Shown here: in pieces, positions 1 through 13,954 of the stretch
Layout: every line of letters begins with the position of its first letter
Numbering within the stretch: position 1 is the stretch's first letter
DNA from: Glossina fuscipes
Lineage: Eukaryota > Arthropoda > Insecta > Diptera > Glossinidae
Length of the DNA stretch: 64,000 nt
Assembly: GCF_014805625.2 (NCBI RefSeq)
Contig: NW_023998417.1
Span: forward strand, 62,001-126,000
Direction of reading: 5' to 3'
Program-made: the position numbers and the translations under genes
Notes under the pieces: generated by a model
What the model was told of the DNA's origin: nothing
What the model saw: only the letters and a program-made list of their open reading frames with translations
Database searches by the model: none

Positions 1-143
1 TACATCTTTTTCATGACGAATAGCCCGACAGTGAAAACCGTATGGTAATTGCATTGAATAACGCTTGTTATATGACAGTTTCACTCCGCCTGTCATTCTC
101 ATAAGATAGGTGCGACACAGTGATATCCAAAATTAGCGTTTAG

Positions 144-204
144 ATGAATGTAATTCATTTGTGTTTTACATGCATAATTACAGTGATTTTCTACCAACAT
201 GCAT
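144..204 (+). other. Exon 1 (signal-peptide exon) of the CBM14 gene
   Basis: Twenty codons plus one base from the ATG at 144, ending before GTAAGC at 205. The leftover T joins AT at 1993 to make a Tyr codon. The peptide has a hydrophobic core and precedes CRETIRAKR of exon 2. A second ATG four bases on, in another frame, stops immediately. No clear TATA box is visible in bases 1-143. Confidence 0.72.
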
Positions 205-1119
205 GTAAGCATAAAACGCTATGCTACTGGTTTACATAGGAGAGACAATCAACGCATTCTTTTTATTTTATTTATATTGTTGTTGTTGTTTTTGTAATTC
301 AATCTATTTCGGAAGTTTTTCTTAATAAATTTGAGTTTGTGTTTTTTTTTTTTTTGAAAAATATTTCAAATTTCTTTTTTGCAATATTTTGGTCTTAAAG
401 CCAAGTAGAAAAACATGCTATTTTGGCCATAACAAGTTTAAGTTACATTGTTTTTACTTGAAAATATGGAAACGGAATTCTCTTTGGAAGAAATATATGT
501 TAAATAATGCATTTATAGTGTGTTGGTTACACCCAATAACAACATAGGATGGAGACGATATGCTTATATTCCAATGTTACGTTTGGACTTTTCTATGATT
601 TTGACTGATGTCGGTGCAGGCGCAAGGATTACAGGTAGAGAGGGTTGGAAGCATTCATGCTTAAATGCATGGAAAGTCGTACTCTTTATTCTACACCCGA
701 TCGAGTGGCTTGGTTTGCTTCTATAAATGTTTTAAAATGTTCGAACTAAAATTCCGAGTCGGACAAAACCACATGAATAGTCAGTCGTCTATGAATGGCT
801 TTTAAGAAACCAAACTGCATTCCTTATAGCTTAAGATAAGAAATATTTACCTTACGCAGAAGGTATCTAAAATTCGTAGTTAAGGCAAATGAAGTTTTCC
901 CCTTTTTTTGTTTTTCGTTTTTCTTAAATAATATAATTATTATTATGGCAATAAAGTCAACGAAAGACAGACACGCACATGAACATATTGGTAAAAAAAT
1001 GAAGTTCACCTTGCTATGTGACAAAACTTGACAATAAGTACGTATTGTGTCTTAATGCGTGCCATATAAGATTAACAGAATATGAAACGAAGAGAGAAAT
1101 TTTGTAATGTATATGCATG

Positions 1120-1165
<46 letters not shown>

Positions 1166-4100
1166 CATCGTAACAAGACATATAGCAAGTTTTACTCATT
1201 CATTTATTTTTTTTTTATGCCCATCACCGAAGGATTAGGGACATGTGCATTTTGTCAAAACGTTTGTCGCGTCCAGAAGGACGGAGCAGAGATATATATT
1301 CTTGATCAGCATCAAATTCTGTCCGTCTATTTATCTGTCCGGGAGTGCAATGTCGGTTATGAACATTATCTTGGCCGCAAAAAAAAAGCTGTCAACTTCG
1401 AATTTCGATAAAAACATTGAAAGTTCTTGCACGCACCTTGGTGCTGAAAGTGGACCAAATAGGTCGAACGGCACACCCACAGTAGCACTGCGAACTGAGG
1501 ACTGTTTTTCAAAAGGAATAAAACAATGGTTTTTTGGGTGAAACTGTATTAGCGACTGTACGAACATAGAAAAAAATTGACCATGCCTACCCAATATTAT
1601 AGTGTATCAAAATTTAATGTTGTTTTGCAATACCTTTACAAGGCGCTGCAACAAGCTTCAAAAACCTCATAAATTCTTGGTCAGGTTCAAATTTGGCATG
1701 CACTTAAGCATGTCTGTCTTGTTGTCTGTCCGTCTGTCTATGTAGTATTTGTGGTAAATATTCTATCCTTAGCAAAAATGGAGAGAAATTTGCAAAAGAA
1801 TTTATGAGTGACTTCAAGTTTTCCAGGGACACACGCTTATGCGACAAAAAACTTTTACTTTGAAAAAATCACCCGCGTCCACTCCCTATTATAGAGGAAT
1901 AAAATTTGTCTTTTTTTCTTTTTTTTTTTTTGTCACTGAATCACATTCGCTTATAATTTTCTAAATTGTTTTATATAATTTTTCTTCTACAGATTGTCGA
2001 GAGACGATACGTGCAAAAAGAGCCAAACGACCACGAGCCCCGGAACCGATTCGCTTTGAGCCTGAACCACAACAAGATTTGGAAAATGATGATAGCGGTA
2101 GCCAAGAGAAAGATATACCAGAAATTCCCACCAATTTTTTGAGTCCTTCCGTGCGAGAGTATTTGGAATTGGGAAAATCAATACCAGGTAAGCGCAAATG
2201 GCAATAAATTTATGATTAACTATGCGAACAATTATTTCTGATTAAATTTGTGCAATGAAAATATGCAGAAAAATGTTTTTTTACGAAAACATATACAGAC
2301 AGATATGACACACATTTGTATATATATATATATATATATAATGTTGTTTGTAATAAATAAAGTGAAATACAAAAAATAAAGAAAAAAAGAAGTTTTTTTT
2401 TGAATGTACGTGTTGCACAATCTTATTTGTGCACTTCGTGCTGTTAACAACAAACAAGTGATTGCTATAAAATGTGTGGGCGTGTGTATAGTATAGGTGG
2501 TACAGGCGTTTACAGTATCATGTCAATTACTACAGTAGTTGTTGAAAAAAATTTCAATAATAATTGGGCTTAAATGACCCCAACCGAAACTGAATGGAAT
2601 TGTAATAAAAACAAGATGAAATTTTTGTTTTGTTGCGTATTTAACGTATGTTTCCCGAACACACTGAAAAGATTTCATTCATTGGCATCGCCTCTGGGGG
2701 AACTTTAAATAACTACTATACCATCACCATACATACATATATCTACGGATTTTTGTTTGTATCCAGCAGCCCTGGTAGAATAGTATACCATTTGGACACT
2801 TGGGAAAAAGTGCATTAAACGGTCAAGGATTAAGAGGAGAGTCATGCCACTGTTCATTTGTCCGCCCGCTTAACATCTTACTCTTACTGAGATGAAAAAA
2901 GATTGATTTGTACTTTCACTGAAGATATAGTTTTGTTGTTGTTTAAACTTTTTCCCATAAAAGCCGCCGCCATCTAAACATAGCTGCAATGCAAAAATAT
3001 GAGAATTTAATCTTGGCATTCATTGTGTTCTTTGTGGAAATTGACAGAAACATTAGAGATTTCGAGAGGTTTAGTGTTAATCAGCGTAAGTACTTGCTAA
3101 TAATCTAGCCCTATCTGATAGCCTGTCGTCTGCTTGCTATTAGTATCGTCTACATATATACATATTGACATGAGAAGAAGAGTATTGAGGAGATCAAGTT
3201 TAAAAGTAGACATCTTCCGCTTATACCTGCCAAGCAACTAGAAAAACCCTAAACTATTGTCGTAAATATCTTACACAATTCAGAACACATCGACATGGAA
3301 AGTAATACGAACATTCACGCGGATCGTTGACCATGCCTCGTTAGATTATATTCTGACTATTATATGTTTAGATTATTCTCTTGGTCCGCTCTGTTACCTT
3401 TAACCTGAACATTCCTATTTGCTGAGATCAGTTGCTTTTGAAGGACGATTTACTTTTTGCTTGCAATAGCTCAGTGTTAAAGTAAAGGTGAATCCTTTTA
3501 ACCTTTAGTTAGGTCACTTAAATAGGTATAAATTTGGAAAGAATGGACGATGATTTTTTTTTCAATGAAATATCTATATGGGTTTAGTAGATACGTGCCG
3601 GCTAAGGTCGCAACAATTTTTTGCTTAAATTCGAAATACCTTTCATTTGTTCATGACAAATATGTGAGCTGGTCTTGATTGCAATAGCACGTGCCAATCA
3701 TCGCGATATCGGATTCAGTTAATCCTAAACTGATTTTCAACCGCGACTGTTAGTCAATCGCAGAATGATTATCCAATCGCTTTAAAAATATGTCCCGAAT
3801 TACTGTTTCGTCTATTGCATGGTGGTTCGCAGTCGAAGAGCGAAGAGATCGGGAAATATTTTACGTAACGTAAAGAGAAAGTCTTCTATGGTTTTCATAT
3901 GGCGAATTTACGATCGCACAGTGCGTTTTTCTTGAAGGTGAAGCGAGTTTTAGTTGATCTGGGAAGGACTGTTCTTTGATTGTTTGGGAGCTTTCCGTAT
4001 TTGGTTGATAGTAAAAAGTCCTTTTTGTTAACTGTATAGTGCAACGCTTGACCCATCAAAATGAAACGGAAATAAATGAAAGTCTATAGTCATAGGCTTG

Positions 4101-4899
4101 TCATGGTTAATGAAAATGAATGAAAGTCTGTAGCTATAAACCAAGAAACTAAGAAAGAAACATAGTAGGGGTTCGATTGTAAAAATTTATCTAAGGTTGA
4201 TTGTCCAGTTTACAGCAACATCGTCCGTTCCCAAAACACAAACAAATCAAGTTTCTTCGATAAACACCGTGATCGGGGTTCTTGGTGCAGATTTGGATAA
4301 CGTAAAGCAAGAGAGTTTTCCTTGCAGTGTAATTCATCCAAAATATATATTTCGATATTTCTTAAGCACCCATGCTCGTATTGTTGCAACGGATTTCACG
4401 TAGTACGTAACGCAATAGAGTTCGCACTTATGTATAGCTTTTCGTGTTTATTTTTTTTTTTTTCTTTTGAATATCAGTGTATAGCAGCAAATCAATTCTG
4501 TTTTCATTAGACTTTTCCAAAAAAAAAAAAAAAAAAACAAGAAGAAGAAAAAAAATGCATTTTTCGCTGGGAAAAAAATTATAAGAAAAAAAAAAAAAAA
4601 AACGTTTTAAAAAAAGAAAGAATCAACTACACCACACCAGCGTAACAACTAGCTGTGCACAGACAGAATTTTACGACCGTAACTAAAGTGCATCTACTCG
4701 TAAATTCATTTATTAATAGACCGTGTGCATATACCATCAGCATATATGAATGCTTAAGGTCTGATGAACGACCAGAAGCCAACCAGGGTGCCTTACATAG
4801 CCTGATCCTATTTGATTGTCCGTTTGTCTATGCTTGCGCACAGCTAGCAATGGGACCGGACCGGTTGGTAGAAATGTTTAAATTACAATCTCTTTCTTT

Positions 4900-4932
<33 letters not shown>

Positions 4933-5627
4933 TTTTTTTTTTAAGCTGTACGTGTGTGTTATTTTTTTATCTGACAAATGCATTCGACACTTTTATGCAT
5001 CACAAAAACAAATTGAACTTTATTAGTTTTTTCTTTTCGCTGCTTGTTTATTGTTTATAAATTTATACAACACACATACAACCATGTTCACCAGCAGCGT
5101 ATTCAATTAGGCTGGAAGGGATTCTCGTGTACAAAAAACATTTTGGATTATTTGACATTCGTTTTTTCTTTTTTGTTGGCGAAATCTTTTAAAAATTATT
5201 TATATGTCAATAACTTTTACAGGTCGCCCAGGTGTTGATTATCCTATTTTATCTGCCATACCATATACAAACTTTTATTGTGACGAACAACTTTATCCGG
5301 GTTTCTTTGCTGACATGGAAACCAGATGTCAAGGTGATTTTATTTAAATACTTTAATAAAACTATATGTTAATGTTTGTTTGTTTTTTTGATAATTATAG
5401 GTTGGCATTATTGTGATATTGATGGACGTCAAGCGTCCTTTCTATGTCCAAATGGCACACAATTCTCTCAAGCTGTATTCGTTTGCGATTGGTGGTTTAA
5501 TGTACGCTGTGATCTCTCGCCACGTCTCTATGCTATAAATGCTCGTCTCTATCAACGTCCGAAAGTTAATCCTACACGTCCTCATCGCATCATCACTAAG
5601 GAATTGATTGATGATATTTTCAATTAA
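144..5627 (+). CDS. Single-CBM14 chitin-binding secreted protein (CPAP1 type), 4 exons, complete
   Basis: The CDS joins 144-204, 1993-2187, 5223-5333 and 5401-5627; every junction is GT-AG and the phases agree, giving 197 residues. Exon 1 encodes MNVIHLCFTCIITVIFYQ, a convincing signal peptide, and ends at a strong GTAAGC donor. Residues 22-85 are a basic then acidic linker. Residues 105-159 hold one peritrophin-A (CBM14) domain with six cysteines at 105, 121, 127, 138, 151 and 159; the spacing (15, 5, 10, 12, 7) is typical of the family. A basic tail of 38 residues follows. Known role of the family: secreted cuticle or matrix proteins that bind chitin through the disulfide-braced domain; one domain marks the CPAP1 class. 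From memory it is the likely ortholog of Drosophila CG14301, which has nearly the same length; I could not search. The exon 1 assignment is inference from phase and signal peptide; exons 2-4 are firm. Confidence 0.88.
205..1992 (+). other. Intron 1 of the CBM14 gene, with repeats
   Basis: GTAAGC donor to a CTACAG acceptor. It contains poly-T and TA tracts (a TA run at about 1122-1161) and a copy of a dispersed repeat from about 1217. I see no conserved exon here; the short open frames are chance or repeat-derived. Confidence 0.7.
1217..1900 (+). repeat. Dispersed repeat family A, copy 1
   Basis: It begins ATGCCCATCACCGAAGGA and contains CTTGATCAGCATCAAATTC, TTGGCCGCAAAAA and GTCTGTCCGTCTGTC. 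The same ordered blocks recur at about 52,417-53,095 on the same strand and in part at about 29,430-29,672 reversed. It resembles widespread non-autonomous fly repeats carrying GTCCGTCTGTCC; I do not assign a family name. Confidence 0.6.
2188..5222 (+). other. Intron 2 of the CBM14 gene
   Basis: About 3 kb from GTAAGC to a TTACAG acceptor. It contains a TA repeat (about 2319-2341), long poly-A tracts (about 4518-4602) and poly-T tracts (about 4896-4942). No coding signal is convincing; the open frames at 4197-5026 have no protein character. Confidence 0.65.
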
Positions 5628-5719
5628 AAAAAACTTCAAAGACATCCGTCTCATTCGTAAATATTGGAACTCACTATTAGATTAAACACGCTACGTGTTT
5701 TCATCTCATTGATTTAACA

Positions 5720-5824
5720 GAAGTAATAGTAGTAGTAGCAGTAGCAGTTGTAGCACTAGTAGTAGTAGCAGTAGCACTAGTAGCAGTAGCAGTAGTAGTA
5801 GCAGTAGTAGTAGTAGCAGTAGCA
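5720..5824 (+). repeat. AGT/AGC trinucleotide repeat abutting an assembly gap
   Basis: Interrupted AGT and AGC units run directly into the N tract. The repeat probably caused the assembly break. The minus-strand open frame across it (poly-Ala/Thr) is an artefact. Confidence 0.9.
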
Positions 5825-5924
5825 NNNNNNNNNNNNNNNNNNNNNNNNNNNNNNNNNNNNNNNNNNNNNNNNNNNNNNNNNNNNNNNNNNNNNNNNNNNN
5901 NNNNNNNNNNNNNNNNNNNNNNNN
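5825..5924. other. Assembly gap of 100 N
   Basis: Exactly 100 N, a common placeholder length, so the true size is unknown. Confidence 0.98.
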
Positions 5925-8053
5925 GATTTGTAACTATTTTTATTTTGTCAAGCATTTTTATTATTATTAATTTCAAAAAGTTTTGCATAACAACTTCTTT
6001 CGCTATGATATACTTGTGAAAACAAAAAAAAAACATTTACTAACAGTTTTTTTTTTTTTTGAATATCGAGAAACTGTTAATAAAACCGCTTTTAACGTCA
6101 AGGTCAAGTGAAAACCGCACCTTGCAGATAGATAAACGTGCGTGTGTACGATGGCTAAAATTAGCTGCTTATTAAAGTGTTACTCGTGACGCTATTCGTT
6201 TCGCTGCACGTATCTCAAAATTTAAATATTTAATAAAGATCTTAAGTTATTTCAAGTATATTTAATTGCGAATAGATTTATGATTTTCTTTAATTAATAA
6301 TCTTTAGAAAATCACAATTCATATTTTTAAGTCGAATTTCGGACCCTATTATAATGTTTTGTAAATATAACCAACTTTGCATTCCCAAGTATATATATAA
6401 ACTATTTTCGTCTTGAGACGAGTCTCTAATATAGAAAATATTGAGCCCTTTTATATAAGTTATATAAGTTATTATTGTCTTAAGACGAATCTCTGATGTA
6501 GTATATATTAAGCCCTTAATATATTAAAATACACATATATTCATTTAACGTATGGCTCGGATTGATAACTGTCCGTACTATAAGGATCAATACTTTTTAG
6601 TTTCCTCGATATAATTATCGCAATTTTCTTATATTCATTTTGGTTTTTTTTTTCTTTATTTTTCTCGGTTCACTTAGTGTATACGAGAAAGTTTCGCACT
6701 GATATGTGCTTTAGCTTAGTATTGCTACAAACTGAAGCAATTCGTTTTCTCAGAGATTCTATTGTTTGTTTGGTTATTATAAGCTGATCAGTCCTATTCT
6801 GGAAATTGGTTTGCGTAAGCAAAGTAAACAATTGAAACAGATCCCTTAATGAACTCCTTCAGTATTCTAAGGCTATTATGAATTTATGCTTAAGCATCTT
6901 AAACTATTTTTGGGGTGTGATCAAATTATTTATGCCCGTCTTCCGTATTGTCTGCTTTATACGCTTTCGAAGACCCCGTGTTCTTTTTGATCTATGTATC
7001 TGTTCCGTTTGTCGTCATGAGTAAGCTGTCAGCAAAGAAAAGCTTAAACAGTGAAGTCAAGTAAGAATCTTACGCTTATTAACATTATGTGAAGCCACCT
7101 GTTTTTTTCACTCGTAGATTTGATAGGAAAAAAAAGAAAATAAGATGAAACGATGCCGTGAAGCATTACAAACTTGCGCAGTATGTAACTGTGCTGACAC
7201 ATATACGCACTTAATGGAATAAAAAGATACTTTGGATAGTAAATATCTATAAAACTATAGAGAAGAAAATTATAATTTTTTCTGCGAATGCTAAGAATTC
7301 TAATAAACTAAAAAAAATTCTTATGATGATCGTAAAGTATAGTTCACCATCATCACTAAGATACCAAAAATAGTTCTTTTTATATCCTACTCTTGGCCAC
7401 TTGCGGTACAAGAGTACATGAAGTTCCTTCGAACGCGAACAAAACGCAGACGAACTTTGGATGAATCCACTTTTTATCACGTGAGCTACGTTCTGCAACG
7501 ATGTCAACTTGTCTGTCCGTCCACAATGCATTATATGAACAACTGCATTAAACGAAATGGTGAACCGTGGCTCGTCCTTGTCCTTTTTTTTAATATGACC
7601 AGAAAAAGGGAAGCGGATAGGGTGGAGAATTCTTTCTGGTTTTAAAGATGCTTCTTCAAAGATAGCTATTTATCTTGAATAAATTATATCGAATGCGAAG
7701 CTTGACGAAATATTGCTCTTAACCGTACTTAGTAATAAGTTATTTTAATATTGGGAAAATACATTACGAGTAAAAGCAATAAAATTAGTGCATAGTTTTT
7801 AAGAAGGAAAAAGAAAATAATGCTCATGATCTTTACATTGTAAAAAAATGTCCCTCGAAGTTTTTAATTCTTATATTGTTTTGAAATTGTATTGAATATT
7901 CATCTGCTATACATTATTTAAAACATTAAGCGAAAGATGTATCCAATTTGTATTTTGACATAATTGAATAAATATTTCTATAGTTCCATATTTTAAAAGT
8001 TAAAATTTAGTTAATTTTCAATTTTAAAATATATTTTCATTTTTTAAATTTTA

Positions 8054-8091
<38 letters not shown>

Positions 8092-8435
8092 AAAATAATA
8101 TTTGAGTTATTTATCGGCATCAAAAATAAAAAAATTTAATAAATAAATAATATTTGAGTTATTTATCAGCTTTTAGCGTAATTAGTGTGCATGCATTTGT
8201 AAATCTAAATTGAAAGCAATTTGCTTTGATATTCAAAGTGAAAACACTTATGTTCAAAATTGAAAAACAGTTACGTTATAATCAAATATCAAAAGTAAGT
8301 TATTTTTTAACATTAAATATTTCGATTATAGAATATCTTTATCTTTGACTTACGTTATGCTATCAAAACTGTACATATTAGTTTTCTAATTAATTGCGAT
8401 AATTAAAATAAATAAAACAATTTGTCATCTTCCTG

Positions 8436-8466
<31 letters not shown>

Positions 8467-9455
8467 ATATATATTTACAAATAAGAAAGAAAGCAATATT
8501 TATTAAAGTCAAATATTGGACTTTGAGTTTGAACATTTTTTTAATTTCAATAAACAAACAAAGGAACAGAGGGACAAGATTAAATCATTCGAACCAAGCG
8601 CTTTTCAATTGTCACCGTAGTCCTCTGGTACTGGAACTCAACAAGCATTAACTAAATAGTTCTTCATTTAAAACGTTAAAGCTCATAAATTCAAGGGAAA
8701 GAAAAAACAAGATACTTGGTCGGCAGGAAATGCTTTCGGAAGTAGCCCTTATCCAGCTTTAACAAGCGTTGAGGTAAAGTTTACAATTGATGCTAATATT
8801 ACTGATTTCGTAATCTTCGCTACTTTAGTTTTTGGGCATGTATTGAAATGTGTTTGGCTTTAGCTTATGATCTGGAAACGGTGCCAGCACTTGGTTTTCA
8901 TTTTCCAATTGGATGAAGAGATGAAAGCAATTAAACTGAAAAGTAATTGAATACTCTATGAAGTAAACATATTTAAAATTAAGAAGTGCATATATGCAGT
9001 GTGCCATCTCGAATAACAAACGGAGACTAATGTAGTATATCTTCCGTGTGTAGGGCTATTGCTAAGAAAAAATATTATCATGGCTTTAAAACCGCGAAAA
9101 TGGATGAAGAACTTTGAAATGGCACTTAAGCAAAAGATCTTATAAGCACCTTGTTCGGATATAAAAACAAAATGGCTTACGCGTATTTTTTTCCAAACAA
9201 ATTCTTAAATAATATCAGTAACGCCTAAAGTTATCTTACATTTGTCGTCTAATTTCAGTCTTTTAAACAACGTAGAGAAAAAATGCAGCATGCATTTGAT
9301 GTATTAATAAAAATCATTATGTAGCTATATGCGCTTTGCTTACAATTCATTTTATTACATTGTATCAAAATTAAAAAAAAAAAAAAAATGCATCATATAA
9401 TACTCTGTACATAAATTGCGGAAGTAAGTGAATGCTGTAACAAAAGATTGCATGC

Positions 9456-9527
9456 GGCTCAATGGTCTAGGGGTATGATTCTCGCTTTGGGTGCGAGAGG
9501 TCCCGGGTTCAAATCCCGGTTGAGCCC
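9456..9527 (+). tRNA. tRNA-Pro (anticodon UGG)
   Basis: A 72-base cloverleaf. The acceptor stem GGCTCAA pairs with TTGAGCC and is followed by discriminator C. The anticodon stem CTCGC/GCGAG encloses the loop TTTGGGT, giving anticodon TGG (UGG), which reads CCA and other Pro codons. The T arm is CCGGG-TTCAAAT-CCCGG, with box B GGTTCAAATCC; box A is TGGTCTAGGGG. No intron is present and the 3' CCA is not encoded, as expected in eukaryotes. A seven-T run at 9537-9543 is the likely Pol III terminator. All stems pair, so it appears functional. It lies alone, not in a cluster. Confidence 0.97.
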
Positions 9528-9536
9528 GTAAATGAC

Positions 9537-9543
9537 TTTTTTT
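9537..9543 (+). terminator. Pol III terminator of tRNA-Pro
   Basis: Seven T residues begin 10 bases after the tRNA 3' end, the standard Pol III stop signal. Confidence 0.8.
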
Positions 9544-11834
9544 ATTAATTGATTTATTTAATTAATTTAATTTTTTAAATTTTAATTTATAATTTTATCA
9601 AAAAGTGACGCGTATTTGTTTTTCATAAATATTCAATTAAAAAGTCAATAAGGATAATATATATGCTTGTTGTGTGCGTGTGTGTATGTACTTTCGTTTT
9701 GTCAAGATTGGCAATATGCATGCAAGCACTTTCTTCACTTTTATGTTGCAAATTTCGATTTTAGTCATCCTGCTTCCTAGTCAATGAAACGTTGATGAAA
9801 TTTATGCCATTCTTTACAGTATCGAAACAGATTGACTTATTTTTTCTTCGCAAGTAAATATTTGAAAAATAAAAGAAAGAAATATGAAGAACGATGTGAA
9901 CAAAAGTCAATCTATAGAAAGAATCTCGCTATGTAGGGAGCGCATATATGAACAATGAATCAGAATTTCTATTTCTAAATCGTTGATGAAACGAAATGAA
10001 ATCAAGCATTTTCTTACGAAGTTGATAAGTAGCGATGAAGAGGTGAGCTAACGGCAGCAAAGCGCGAATTGACGCCTGCTAATGGGTGATTCTATGCAAA
10101 AGCTGCTTCAAATATCGATTCCGCTCTCTATTGGCAACAACAATGCCAAAGATACAATATCCAATTAGGACAATACAACCCTACTCGTAGCTGTAATGGC
10201 CAAGAAGTGAATGCTTCTTTGACCTGGTAGTTTTCAAGCGTCCAGCCTGCGCCTTGTTCCGTTCGACTTTTATTTGTTTCGCTCCTTGCAGAAAAATCTG
10301 TATGATATTATTAAGATATTATTACAGATCGTCGATCGAAATGCAAAATGTTTGATTCAATGAATTTTATCGAAAATACAGAGATTTTTGAAAAAACGCC
10401 ACGAAATATTTTCCTTATCAAATCAACACGCTTTTGCTAGAAAAGATAATAAAAGCAGAGATTTTGCGCGCTTCGTGCCATCAAATGGCAGATCTATGAT
10501 CCGTTTGATATAAACGCTTAGAGCACTTTTGGCCTGTTAGCACATTTGTAACAGGCCCAAGATAAATATTGGATTTTGTGCATCTGCATTTTTCCCTCCT
10601 TCCGTTCTCACTCTCATAAGATAAGATTTGACATCGAGTACTCCAGCAATGAAAATTAGGATACGAAAGTTTAAATTTTTATTTAACTGTGATGGAGAAT
10701 GGTGCGATTAGTCCGTGAGTAAGGAATTATGCAACTGGGTCGATGCCGATCATGGGATTCAAAATATTTGAGAACTACGCGGTAACAAATCTGAAAAGTG
10801 TAGTTAGGCATTAGTGCGTTAAGACGCCCTTCTGTGAAGCGATTTTTTTTTTATACCCTACAACACTTGTGGTACAAGGTATATTAACTTAGTACGATCA
10901 TATGCAATTAACCCATAGTACTATAGTAATTTCATATAAAAATGAACTCTACAAAATTTGGACCATCTACGCCTATTTTTCAATCTTGATCTTTATAAAG
11001 ATTAAACTTGTACTACATTAGGTTGCGTTTTGGATCTGCTTGCCCATAAATAGGCACTTGAAAATAAGAATTGCGTTGGACAATGTGGTGTAGGGTAACT
11101 TGGAGAAGTTCTCCAAATTCTTCGCATTTCAAGATGTGTGTCGGCTTAAGTCGAATATCGCTAACTTAGTGACTCGCTTCTATTTTTTATCACGTAGACG
11201 CACAGTTGACCTTACTGAATGAAAAAAATATTTATATCTTGCGCTGTGTCGGAACAGGGAACTTTATTATCTTTTTCATTAAAGGGCATTGTTAACAATA
11301 ACATAAATGCGATTTACACAATAATAAAAAATAATTTGTAGTTATTATAGAGTACATGAGTAAAATTTTGTGGAGAAGTTTTTCCATTACAATTGAATTT
11401 ATGTTTTATAGCAAACAAAACGAAGTTGCCACTGTGCTACAAACTCATATATGTAAGCGATTGCTACTTAATTATATACTAAGCATATTTCATGGAAAAA
11501 ATGTTAACTTATAGTTTACTGCAATTTAATTTTAACTTTAATTTTTTTTTTTTTTTTTTCTCTACACAAACGTTCCGCTATGGAAATGCAATCCTCCAGC
11601 TGTTATCGTTTTTATGTTTTTTTTTTTTGTTTTTTTTTTTGCCTTTGTGGCACGGCAAAAACAAAAAAAAAAAAAAGAGCAGAGAAGTCCTTTGACTTTA
11701 TGACGTTTATTTTCAATTAAAGTACCTGCTGCAATCAATTTTTTATCACTTTTTTGCTTTAGGTTCTGTTGTTGACAAGCAATAATAACCGCACTACACG
11801 GGCAGCCAACAAATAAACAAAAAAGAAATAGAAA

Positions 11835-11865
<31 letters not shown>

Positions 11866-13578
11866 TATACCAGTCATTTTGTTCTTTGATTTTTCCTCTA
11901 TTCTAAGTTAATGTATAGCAAGCAGGCAAAGGCATCGTAAACACTACCTATTCGATCGCAGATGAATTGCAACTATTACCTTCGACTTTGACCTTCTTGC
12001 CTCATTCAAGGCCAACTGAGAAACTGAGAGTAACTTGACTAAAGATCATGTGATTAGATTACTATAAATGAAGATTTATTGTCATTCAATTGTTCGTAAC
12101 TATAAGGTGGGCGGCCTTGCAACAATTGCTTGGATTCCTTGTTGATTACTTCCGTCCATTATAAGTGATGTAAATGAAACAGTAAACTTAGTGTTTTCTT
12201 GATTAAGTGTAGGAGAAAGCAAGCAATGAAATCGACAATAATAAAAGCAAAGCGGGCAAATTCCAGACTTTTAAATCGTTTTAAAAGCCAAAGGCATCCA
12301 ACAAATAAACAACAACAACAACAACAACAGCAACAACTGCACGCAACAGATGTTATATTGATTTTGTTAAATAGAAAGAAATCTCAACAAGTGAATAAAA
12401 TTCTTGAAAGTTTTGAAACCGCAAACAATGAAACATGCAACATGGAACATTACAACAATTTAGAATACTTTCAAGAACTAGATTGGCATTGGTAATACTA
12501 TAGAACCTGGCTGTCTAGCGCACTTGTTTAGTATCTGTGATAAAAATTTTCCCGTTAGTGCAAAAGAGCTTAAAGGACGCGCCTCCAACGCCATTACCAT
12601 GAAAATTTAACTCTTTGACGGTGAGAGGTATAAAAAATTCGATCACAACCGATTATAATTTTCTTACTTGTTCAGTTTTTTAAAGAATTTTTTTTGAAAT
12701 TTTCACAAGTTGTTGTTTCGATCTTAGGTAATTGTGCACACTACAGCTTTGTTAATGACATGTGTTTTTATTAAATTTTTTTTTTTTTTTTTGGAAGCGC
12801 ATCTAATCCACATGAAATTTGAATCAGCTGCAGTGCAATTAGATTTTGTTACATCTCGTTAAACGTTCACGTGCGAGATAAGTAAGATATTTTCAATATG
12901 AAGCAGAACTTCGTCTTTAAGCATTTAAATGAATAGAGACTCGTTAGCACTTCTATGTGATGCATGCTATTAGGAGTTGAATGCAAAATATATAATAAAT
13001 TAAATGAATCGAATGAAGATTAGATCGTCAAGAGAGCATGTATGTAAGATTTTTTCAATTATACACGTAAAACACACACAAGAACCATGTGAAGCAAATT
13101 TCAAGTATTATGAGACGACATTATATGAATCTTAACATAGTACACAGTATGATAAAGAAAGTTTACTCAAAATCAGAGACTAAATAGAACAAAAACTATA
13201 TATATATATATATATATGTAGTTGTAGTTTGGCATCTAGGTAAGGAAAGAAGAAATTAATATGATGGCTGCTACTAAAAAGCTGGCATTTGTAAATAGAT
13301 GTAGGCTGGAATTTTGTAAATAAATTTATGTATAGCAAGCAACACCTGGACTAAAGTGCATCTGTTTTATTATTATTGGACATAATCACAAAATTTAGCA
13401 ATAAAATGTTAGTATTTGCTATTTATACACTAGAAGTATTAGTAGTATTAGTAGTAGTAGCAGTAGGAGTAGTAGTTGCAGCAAATATTTATAACATGCA
13501 CGGTTCACATTAACGTTGAAATGTTGTTATGCAACCGAAATCGTCATCGTCAACATCCACATCATGATGATGAATGTA

Positions 13579-13625
13579 TGCATGCATGCATGTATGTATT
13601 TATGTATGTATGTATGCATGCATGC
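13579..13625 (+). repeat. ATGT/ATGC tetranucleotide repeat
   Basis: Tandem ATGC and ATGT units, interrupted, symmetric ATGC-ATGT-ATGC arrangement. Confidence 0.85.
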
Positions 13626-13954
13626 GAGTAAAGTGTTTTGTTATATTTGTTATTTTGCTGTTATATACTGTGAATCTGTTTTTATAGGAGCCATTAGACT
13701 CGATTTTATTGGACAGGTGGCAGGCACAATGCCACACGTATAAAACTCACACACACATTAAAAATCTCATTTAGTAGCAAACCACAACAAATTGCTTACC
13801 ACTCTTGAGTTCATGTTTTGCACATATAAATGCAACAACTTATGCAAATACATTTCGAGGTAAGTTTGCAATTTTTGAATTTGTCTCGTTTGCTTTTCTG
13901 TTATAAAGAGTAAATTAATTAATTCACTGACATGTTATACGCACTGTAGGCATA

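Larger units (their letters stand above)
5628..9455. other. 3' flank and spacer between the CBM14 gene and tRNA-Pro
   Basis: The first AATAAA-type signals after the stop are near 6079 and 6231, so a 3' UTR of roughly 450-600 bases is possible; this is inference. The stretch also holds the AGT/AGC repeat and gap at 5720-5924, a 31-base poly-A near 8060, TA repeats near 8437-8474, and a repeat-like block starting about 7378 (CACTTGCGGTACAAGAGTA). No gene is visible. Confidence 0.55.

Noticed and set aside
5701..6036. Minus-strand 111-codon frame with Ala/Thr runs
   Set aside because: It reads through the N gap and an AGT/AGC repeat; not a gene.
12199..12495. 98-codon frame with poly-Gln
   Set aside because: Built around a CAA microsatellite with no signal peptide, domain or splice support.
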